Notes under the pieces: generated by a model
Told to the model about the DNA's origin: nothing
Databases searched by the model: none
The model's input: only the letters and a program-made list of their open reading frames with translations
From: Candidatus Latescibacterota bacterium
Lineage (GTDB): Bacteria; JAAXHH01
Assembly: GCA_022822725.1 (NCBI GenBank)
Contig: JAJEAN010000007.1
Location: 1,871,045-1,935,044, forward strand
Direction: 5' to 3'
Length of the DNA: 64,000 bases
Shown here: positions 58,861 through 64,000 of the stretch, in pieces
How the letters are laid out: the number at the start of each line of letters is the position of its first letter
How positions within the stretch are numbered: the stretch's first letter is position 1
Translations under genes and position numbers: made by a program

Positions 58861-59244
58861 TCACAGACTGATATTCAATTCAGTCGTGACACCGTTTGCC
58901 TCGGCGGTGATCACGCACCGGACATGGGGCACGATCCCTCTGATATGCGTAGTATCGCCGCTTGTCGTCACCGTGACATATCCCTCTCTGCTGATGTAAG
59001 GCGCGTCGCATGAATGCGACCATTTTACCGGTATCCCCTGAAGCAGGATCCCGTGCTCGTCGCGGACGAAAACCTGAACGGTTGCTTCCGTGCGTCCGTC
59101 GACAACGTTCAACTTCGTGATCGATAAGGACACGCTGCCGGCAACAGGAGTTTGCGTACGCAGAACGGGCTCATTACATGCTGCAGCCAACAAGCCGGCG
59201 ACCACCAGGACGCTGGCAACCGCCAGGACGAAGGTGGGCTTCAT
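58861..59244 (-). CDS. Lipoprotein with Ig-like (invasin/Big-type) domain
   Basis: 127 residues. The signal and lipobox are VASVLVVAGLLAAAC (Cys23). The mature part has an Ig-like strand pattern: VNVVDGRTEATVQVFVRDEHGILLQGIPVKW, then VTVTTSGDTTHIRGIVPHVRCVITAEANGVTTELNISL. Big_1/invasin-type adhesins use the G-x-P-VxW strand. Two Cys residues (SCD, VRC) could form a disulphide. Function is inferred only as cell-surface. It lies between the HpaB-like and SDR genes. Confidence 0.75.
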   Translation of the reverse strand: MKPTFVLAVASVLVVAGLLAAACNEPVLRTQTPVAGSVSLSITKLNVVDGRTEATVQVFVRDEHGILLQGIPVKWSHSCDAPYISREGYVTVTTSGDTTHIRGIVPHVRCVITAEANGVTTELNISL

Positions 59245-59277
59245 GCTTGCCTTTCACGGGTTGCTGATCCCAAACCG

Positions 59278-60027
59278 CTAGACCGCCGTCCATCCCCCGT
59301 CTACCGTCAACACGGCGCCCGTCGTCCAGGCGGCCTCGTCGGAGGCAAGGTGCAGGATGGCGCGTGCTATCTCGTCAGGCGTGCCGAACCGGCCCATAGG
59401 ATGGCGCTTCTTCAACCGATCGTACATGCTCGCGTGGTCCCGCACCGACTTGTTCATGGGGGTGTGTACCCAGGCAGGAGCCACGGAATTCACCCGTATG
59501 CCTCGGTCGGCGTACTCGACGGCCAGGACGCGCGTCAACTGGTCGAGGCCCGCCTTGGACGCGCCATAGGCTGCCGCCCCCTTCATGCCCGTTTGCCCGA
59601 GGACGGAGCTGACATTGACGATACTCCCGGAGCCCTGTGAAATCATCCCGGGCAGGACCGCCCGGATGAGACGGAACGCGCCCGACAGATTGGTCCCGAT
59701 CGTCTCGTCCCATAGTTCGTCGCTGATCTCATCGGCTCTCGTCAACGTCGACGTGCCCGCGTTGTTCACCAGCACACCGATCTGGCCGAAGGCAGCCTCC
59801 GTTTCTTCGACCATGCGCTGACAGTCCGCGGTAATGGCTACGTCTCCGGTGACGGCCAACGCCCGTCCGCCGGCAGCCTTTATTTCTCCCGCCACTTCAT
59901 TGAGTGGCGCTTCGCGGCGGCCCGTGATACCGACCGCGGCGCCTTCCTCGGCAAAAAGCCTCGCCGTGGCGGCTCCGATGCCCGTTCCACCGCCCGTGAT
60001 GAGCGCGGTCTTATCCTTCAATCTCAC
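59278..60027 (-). CDS. Short-chain dehydrogenase/reductase (classical SDR)
   Basis: 249 residues. TGGGTGIG (11-18) binds NAD(P), NNAG (88-91) stabilises the fold, and the catalytic Ser140/141, Tyr154 and Lys158 (YGASKAG) are all present. The C-terminal ILHLASDEAAWTTGAVLTVDGGW is typical of FabG-like SDRs. It oxidises or reduces an unknown alcohol. The start overlaps the PhyH stop in a four-base ATGA, so translation is coupled to that dioxygenase. Confidence 0.9.
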   Translation of the reverse strand: MRLKDKTALITGGGTGIGAATARLFAEEGAAVGITGRREAPLNEVAGEIKAAGGRALAVTGDVAITADCQRMVEETEAAFGQIGVLVNNAGTSTLTRADEISDELWDETIGTNLSGAFRLIRAVLPGMISQGSGSIVNVSSVLGQTGMKGAAAYGASKAGLDQLTRVLAVEYADRGIRVNSVAPAWVHTPMNKSVRDHASMYDRLKKRHPMGRFGTPDEIARAILHLASDEAAWTTGAVLTVDGGWTAV

Positions 60028-60869
60028 TGCCGACTCTCCTCGAGTACGTTTGCGGCCTGCTCACCATTGTTCTGCTCATCTTCTAAAAGCTCACCGCCGG
60101 TCAGCGCCCCTTTACCGAAGATGACGGGGAAGGTCTCGCCCGTCTTGACCGCCCGCGTGGACGCGTCCATGTACGCGATGCTGATCGCTCGCCGAGGGTT
60201 GCCCGTGGGATTCCGCGCAGACCGGTGCAGGAGCAGGTTGTTCAGGAGGATGGCCTCGCCCGCCTTCGCCTCGAGGTGGATGGTGTCTTCCTCCCGCGCA
60301 TACCTGGCCTGGTCGGCCTCCGTCGGGAAGTGCATCTCGTTGATCACACCGTGCTTGTGACTGCCCACCACCACCTGCATGCAGCCGTTCTCGACCGTCG
60401 CCGCATCGAGGGCGGTCCAGACGGTCGTCTCCGGGTTCGAATCCAGCCCCCACCCGATGCCCACGTCCTGGTGCCAGGGGAGATGGGTGCCGTGCTCGGC
60501 CGGTTTGTTCATGAACATGGCCCGGAAGATGGAGACGTTCGGACCGATTAGGGCCTCCGTGACCTCCAGGAAAAACGGGTGTTGCATGTATCCAAGATAC
60601 AGCGGGTCCAGCTGCAGATCGTCGATGCGCCGGTATGCGAGCGTTTCCTCGCTTTCCTCGTAGGTCTTCGTCGGCAGTTCGCCGTACTCGCCTGTGTCCG
60701 TATCGCGCTGCATGGGCATGCCCTCGTAGCGGACCTTGCCCAGCATGATATCGTCGATGCGGTCGCACATCGCCCGCAGATGTTCGTCGGAAGCCACCCG
60801 GCCCAGGCGCAGATAGCCTTCCTCGGCAAACCGGGCCAGTTCGCTCATGCCGAATTGCTGAATGGACAT
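60024..60869 (-). CDS. Phytanoyl-CoA dioxygenase (PhyH) family protein
   Basis: 281 residues from the ATG at 60867-60869 (MSIQQFGMSE), six bases after AGGAGT. The Fe(II)/2-oxoglutarate site is visible as HLPWHQDVGIG (H-x-D) with a distal His in NNLLLHRSARNPTGNPRRA and the 2-OG-binding Arg just after it. These enzymes hydroxylate small molecules. The following SDR overlaps it, so hydroxylation then oxidation of one substrate is plausible. The substrate is unknown. A glutamine amidotransferase gene follows downstream on the same strand group (60938-61630, upstream in transcription). Confidence 0.87.
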   Translation of the reverse strand: MSIQQFGMSELARFAEEGYLRLGRVASDEHLRAMCDRIDDIMLGKVRYEGMPMQRDTDTGEYGELPTKTYEESEETLAYRRIDDLQLDPLYLGYMQHPFFLEVTEALIGPNVSIFRAMFMNKPAEHGTHLPWHQDVGIGWGLDSNPETTVWTALDAATVENGCMQVVVGSHKHGVINEMHFPTEADQARYAREEDTIHLEAKAGEAILLNNLLLHRSARNPTGNPRRAISIAYMDASTRAVKTGETFPVIFGKGALTGGELLEDEQNNGEQAANVLEESRQ

Positions 60870-60894
60870 TGACTCCTCCTGGTGCAACGCTTCG

Positions 60895-60947
60895 AAGCAC
60901 GGCCGCGCGTACCGCTAAAGCACGGCTGCGTGTAGAGTTAAAGCACC
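60895..60947. repeat. 22-23 bp repeats ending in the amidotransferase stop codon
   Basis: AAGCACGGCYGCGYGTA... units start near 60895 and 60917, with the third AAAGCACC running into the TAA stop (60938-60940). Confidence 0.6.
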
Positions 60948-61630
60948 CCGGCCACGCGAAAGAAGTTCTCCAGGATCTTCCGGCCGTGGGGGTAGACGTC
61001 GATATAGTATTCCGGGTGAAACTGCGTGCCGTACAGGGGCCGTTCCCGGTGCCTGATCGCCTGGATCCGGCAGTTTTCGTTCGAAGCGATGAGGTCGAAG
61101 CCCGGCGGCACGGTCTTCATCTCCGCATAATGGGACTGCCGGACGACCACCGGGTCGGGCAGCTCGTCGAACAGCGGATCGGACTGCACCGGATTCACCG
61201 GGTAGAATCCCTCTTCGCAAAAGTAGCCAAGTGCGTCGGGATTCGGATCAAGCACATCGGGTTCGCCGGGCCGAAGCGGCCGCATCATCTCGTCTTCGAG
61301 TTTCGTCAGGTTGCGGAAACCGTTATTGAACATGAACCCCATGAGCTGGTGGCTGGCGCACAGTCCCATGGTGGGCACGTCCGCCATCGCGTTCAGCGTG
61401 TCTTCGAAACCGTAGAATGTCTCCGGTCTGAAGTGCTGAAAGAAGGTCCCGGCGCCGCTGAGCAGCATGGCCCGGGGCTTGAGCGGTGCGACGATCTCCG
61501 GCGTCATCTGCTCCTGGTGCAGCACCAGGCACGGCTGCCCGGATACCTCTTCGAGCCGTCTCTTCAGCCAGAAGTCGCGGCCGTCCTTGTTGTAGGATTC
61601 GAGTGTCCCGATGCGGATCCAGACGATCAA
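60938..61630 (-). CDS. Class I glutamine amidotransferase-like protein
   Basis: 230 residues with a GATase-1 fold. The nucleophile Cys91 is in GLCASHQLMGF (altered from GICLGHQ). His205 and Glu207 in GTQFHPEY complete the triad. The N-terminal strand MIVWIRIGTLESY and oxyanion LLSGAGTFFQH are recognisable, with SGA-GT instead of the usual SGGP. It may hydrolyse gamma-glutamyl amides or donate ammonia to an unknown synthase. It lies first in transcription order before the PhyH and SDR genes. Confidence 0.82.
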   Translation of the reverse strand: MIVWIRIGTLESYNKDGRDFWLKRRLEEVSGQPCLVLHQEQMTPEIVAPLKPRAMLLSGAGTFFQHFRPETFYGFEDTLNAMADVPTMGLCASHQLMGFMFNNGFRNLTKLEDEMMRPLRPGEPDVLDPNPDALGYFCEEGFYPVNPVQSDPLFDELPDPVVVRQSHYAEMKTVPPGFDLIASNENCRIQAIRHRERPLYGTQFHPEYYIDVYPHGRKILENFFRVAGVL

Positions 61631-61766
61631 ACGCAGCCAGCCTTCCTATGTGCGCAGACCCGGAATCAAGCGAGCTGGAGAGGCGCGGTCAGGGTCTTCG
61701 CAATCTGAATATCACGATAAGGAAACAAGGGGAAATATCAAGGAATATTACCTTCCGGGCTTCCAT

Positions 61767-61804
61767 GGTCATTTCACGGTCATTTCACGGTCATTTCACG
61801 GTCA
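61767..61804. repeat. 11-bp tandem repeat upstream of the glycosylasparaginase gene
   Basis: GGTCATTTCAC occurs three times at 61767-61799, with a partial fourth GGTCA, about 105 bases before the ATG. The surrounding 61631-61910 has no gene. Confidence 0.85.
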
Positions 61805-61910
61805 GGCCGCTCGATAATAACACTTTGCATTTTATTTCCTCCTCGTTACAATGCACTGGAAAACACCATTCCAACCCTCTAAGCAAGCACCATAAAGCAA
61901 GGACTATGCA

Positions 61911-62843
61911 ATGATCGTCATGGCTACGAACAACGGCGACGTGGGCATCCGGCAGGCGGTGGCCGCGCTCAAGGAAGGCAAGACCGCGGTGGACGCCATC
62001 GAGATCGGCATCCGGGAGGTCGAGGTGCACCGGCCGGACCGCAGCGTCGGCCTCCACGGCTATCCCAACATCCTGGGCTATCCCCAGCTGGACGCCCTCA
62101 TCATGGACGGCCGGACGCGCGACGTGGGCGCGGTGGGCGCGGTGACGGGCTACGATCACCCGATCTCGATCGCCCGCTGCGTCATGGAGAAGCTGATCCA
62201 CGTCTTTCTCGTGGGGGACGGCGCGGAACGGTTCGCCAGCGAAATGGGCTTCGAGAAGAGCACCTACGTGGACCCCGAGATGCCCGAGATCTACGCGAAG
62301 CACGTGCGCGAGCAGCTCGGGATCGACGACCCGGAAGAACTCCAGCATACCAACGAGCTCTGGAAACTGAGCCATCTGGCCGTGGATCCGCAGAAGGCCG
62401 GCGGCACGACCAACTTCATCGCGCAGGACGGCAAGGGCGACATCTGCGTGGGCGTCAGCACGAGCGGCTGGGGGTGGAAGTACCCGGGCCGCCTGGGGGA
62501 TTCCCCGGTCATCAGCGCGGGTGGTTTCGCCGACAACCGCTACGGCGCCGCGGCCTGTACGGGTACCGGCGAGCTGGCCATACGGACCGGCGCAGCCCGG
62601 AACGTGGTGACCTACATGAAGATGGGCATGTCCCTGGAAGAGGCCACGGCGGAAGGACTGCGGGACATGAACGAGCTCGATTCACAGCGCGTGGGCGGCG
62701 TGCAGATCATCTCCCTGGACGCCAGCGGCGCCCACATGGCGGGGACCACAAGCGACCGGAAGGGCAGCCACGTCTACATGACGGCCGACATGGACGAGCC
62801 CGAGTTCGTCGAAGGTATCTCGGTGCCGTACGAGAGTAGCTAG
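61911..62843 (+). CDS. N4-(beta-N-acetylglucosaminyl)-L-asparaginase family protein (Ntn hydrolase)
   Basis: 310 residues. AVAALKEGKTAVDAIEIGIREVE and VGLHGYPNILGYPQLDALIMDGRTRDVGAVGAV match the alpha part of glycosylasparaginase. The autocleavage site is probably AGG-TTNFIA with Thr166 as nucleophile, in place of the usual HDTIG. VSTSGWGWKYPGRLGDSPV and ACTGTGE supply the substrate and oxyanion residues. These enzymes are made as precursors that self-cleave. Start at the ATG at 61911; the frame is clean. A second PhyH gene follows in the next base or two. Confidence 0.88.
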   Translation: MIVMATNNGDVGIRQAVAALKEGKTAVDAIEIGIREVEVHRPDRSVGLHGYPNILGYPQLDALIMDGRTRDVGAVGAVTGYDHPISIARCVMEKLIHVFLVGDGAERFASEMGFEKSTYVDPEMPEIYAKHVREQLGIDDPEELQHTNELWKLSHLAVDPQKAGGTTNFIAQDGKGDICVGVSTSGWGWKYPGRLGDSPVISAGGFADNRYGAAACTGTGELAIRTGAARNVVTYMKMGMSLEEATAEGLRDMNELDSQRVGGVQIISLDASGAHMAGTTSDRKGSHVYMTADMDEPEFVEGISVPYESS

Positions 62844-62844
62844 G

Positions 62845-63579
62845 ATGAAGCTGGAGGACGCCAAAGCCCATCTCGACGAACACGGTTACGTCGTGCTCAA
62901 GGAGGCGTTGACCCCGGTACAGGCCAATGCGCTGCGCGACCGTTCGGCCGAGTTGATCGCCGAAGAGAAGGCCGGCAGCGGGGAACACGTCTACTTCGAC
63001 GGGCAGGCGCAACGGGTGTGGAACCTGGTCAACAAGGGCCGAATCTACGAGGAGATGATCCAACTGCCCCAGGTACTTGCGCTCCATGAGCACCTGCTGG
63101 GCGACGACTGCATTCTGAGCAGTTTTACCGTAAATCTCATCGGCCCTGGCGCACCGGCCGGCGGTCTGCACGTCGATTTCCCGCTCGGGCGTTTCCCGCA
63201 GCCCACACCTCCCTTCGCCTTCTGCTCCAACACGATTTTCGTGCTCGACGACTTCACGCCCGAGAACGGGGCCACGCGCCTCGTGCCGGGCAGCTACAGG
63301 CGCGGGACCCCGCCCGATCCGGAAACAGCATACGACGACGTCATCCAGCTCGATGCCCGCAAAGGCGATATCGTCATCATCCACGGCGCGACCTGGCACA
63401 GCAGTGGCGCCAACCGCACCAGTCAGGAGCGGATGATCCTGCTGGGGTTCTTCTGCCGCTCTTTCATGAAACCGCAGCAGGACCAGTACAGGTTGGCGAG
63501 CCCCGAGGTCGTCGAACGGGCGACGCCCACCCTGAAGCGACTGCTGGGATTCGAATCGCAATCGGGCCTGCGTGCGTGA
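62845..63579 (+). CDS. Phytanoyl-CoA dioxygenase (PhyH) family protein
   Basis: 244 residues from the ATG at 62845, one base after the glycosylasparaginase stop, so coupled. The metal site reads GLHVDFPLGR (H-x-D), distal His in HGATWHSSGANRTSQER with the following Arg for 2-oxoglutarate. The N-terminal KAHLDEHGYVVLKEALTPVQANAL is typical. It is not a close copy of the PhyH protein at 60 kb, so the two probably act on different substrates. Confidence 0.87.
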   Translation: MKLEDAKAHLDEHGYVVLKEALTPVQANALRDRSAELIAEEKAGSGEHVYFDGQAQRVWNLVNKGRIYEEMIQLPQVLALHEHLLGDDCILSSFTVNLIGPGAPAGGLHVDFPLGRFPQPTPPFAFCSNTIFVLDDFTPENGATRLVPGSYRRGTPPDPETAYDDVIQLDARKGDIVIIHGATWHSSGANRTSQERMILLGFFCRSFMKPQQDQYRLASPEVVERATPTLKRLLGFESQSGLRA

Positions 63580-63679
63580 GCTGGCGTGCGGGGGTAAGCT
63601 ATCACGCAGTCATCAGCCAGCATGCGGCTATAAACCCATCGACTCGTTCATGCGGACCTGAGCGATAGAAAGGATCGAA

Positions 63680-64000
63680 ATGTCTGACTCGCCATCACCT
63701 GACATCGTCCCCAAGACTTACACCTGTTACCGCGCCTGCGGTCCCATCGCCATCGACGGAAAGCTCAGCGACCCGTCCTGGATCCGAGCGCCCCGCACCG
63801 ACCTCTTCGTCGACATCGAAGGCGACCTCAAGCCCATCCCCCGGTTCGGCACGCGTGCCATGATGCTGTGGGACGACGAGTACTTCTACGTGGCGGCGGA
63901 CATGGAGGAGCCGGATGTGTGGGGCACGCTGACCAAGCGGGATTCGATCATCTGCCACGACAACGACTTCGAGGTGTTCATCGATCCCGACGGGGACACC
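63680..64000 (+). CDS. Carbohydrate-binding family 9-like protein, 5' part (continues beyond window)
   Basis: 107 codons from the ATG at 63680 to the window end, no stop. IAIDGKLSDPSWIRAPRTDLFVDIEGDLKPIPRFGTRAMMLWDDEYFYVAADMEEPDVWGTL and HDNDFEVFIDPDGD are a clear CBM9_1-type (YbgP-like) domain: the D-G-x-x-D-P-x-W start and the DxFEVFIDPDGD end are diagnostic. Such proteins bind or process glycans, often outside the cytoplasm; no signal peptide is visible here. AAAGGA lies upstream. Confidence 0.88.
   Translation, partial: MSDSPSPDIVPKTYTCYRACGPIAIDGKLSDPSWIRAPRTDLFVDIEGDLKPIPRFGTRAMMLWDDEYFYVAADMEEPDVWGTLTKRDSIICHDNDFEVFIDPDGDT

Overview
The window is a gene-dense, high-GC bacterial chromosome segment from a diderm organism. 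An LptE-type LPS lipoprotein, an MltB-type transglycosylase, a small outer-membrane barrel, a TonB-like protein and AnmK imply an outer membrane and peptidoglycan recycling. The mix of phytanoyl-CoA dioxygenases, Gfo/Idh/MocA and enolase-superfamily enzymes, a UxaA-family dehydratase, a dimethylformamidase-like protein, a CBM9 protein, B12-dependent ribonucleotide reductase and many short operons resembles uncultured marine or soil lineages such as Latescibacterota. That placement is inference. No rRNA, tRNA, CRISPR array, prophage or intact insertion sequence was recognised.

Layout. 1-2.4 kb is a mosaic edge: a partial DUF4238-like gene, a 3' remnant of a cystathionine gamma-synthase-type gene, a higBA toxin-antitoxin pair and a phosphotransferase. 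2.4-3.0 kb holds a redoxin gene interrupted by an in-frame TGA exactly at its catalytic Cys position. A bacterial SECIS-like hairpin follows the TGA, so it is a candidate selenoprotein. 3.2-9.3 kb has a TIM-barrel isomerase, a decayed MFS transporter, an acyltransferase, a GPP34-cytochrome P450 fusion and a lytic transglycosylase. 9.4-16.7 kb is a minus-strand catabolic run: beta-propeller, 6PGDH-like dehydrogenase, methyltransferase, desuccinylase-like amidohydrolase and a 901-residue duplicated UxaA protein. A dimethylformamidase-like gene is divergent from it. 18.6-22 kb is a coaA / enolase-superfamily / Tm-1-like operon. 22.3-25 kb has two tandem secreted paralogs, a zinc-ribbon microprotein and a flippase-like membrane protein. 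25-28.6 kb is nrdJ-nrdR.

28.8-38.7 kb carries an outer-membrane protein, a MacB/FtsX permease, rarA, a hypothetical gene, larE, trpS, a TonB-like protein and a voltage-gated sodium-channel homologue. 38.7-45 kb has a cupin, a hicBA module, a threonine-dehydratase-like enzyme, a ThDP enzyme, thiO and a Gfo/Idh/MocA oxidoreductase. 45-52.4 kb is envelope-related: a membrane metallopeptidase with TPR-like C-terminus, lptE, a SpoIID protein, anmK and a secreted NHL propeller. 52.5-58.9 kb has a Rieske fusion protein divergent from a SufR-like regulator, a 2-hydroxyacid dehydrogenase, folD and an HpaB-family monooxygenase. 58.9-64 kb has an Ig-like lipoprotein, an SDR / PhyH / glutamine-amidotransferase cluster, a glycosylasparaginase, a second PhyH enzyme and a truncated CBM9 protein.

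Three observations stand out. The first is the UxxC redoxin with its SECIS-like hairpin. The second is the fused tandem UxaA domains, where each copy keeps a different half of the signature motifs. The third is a recurrent pattern of short tandem duplications (10-37 bp units) at or across stop codons of about ten unrelated genes.
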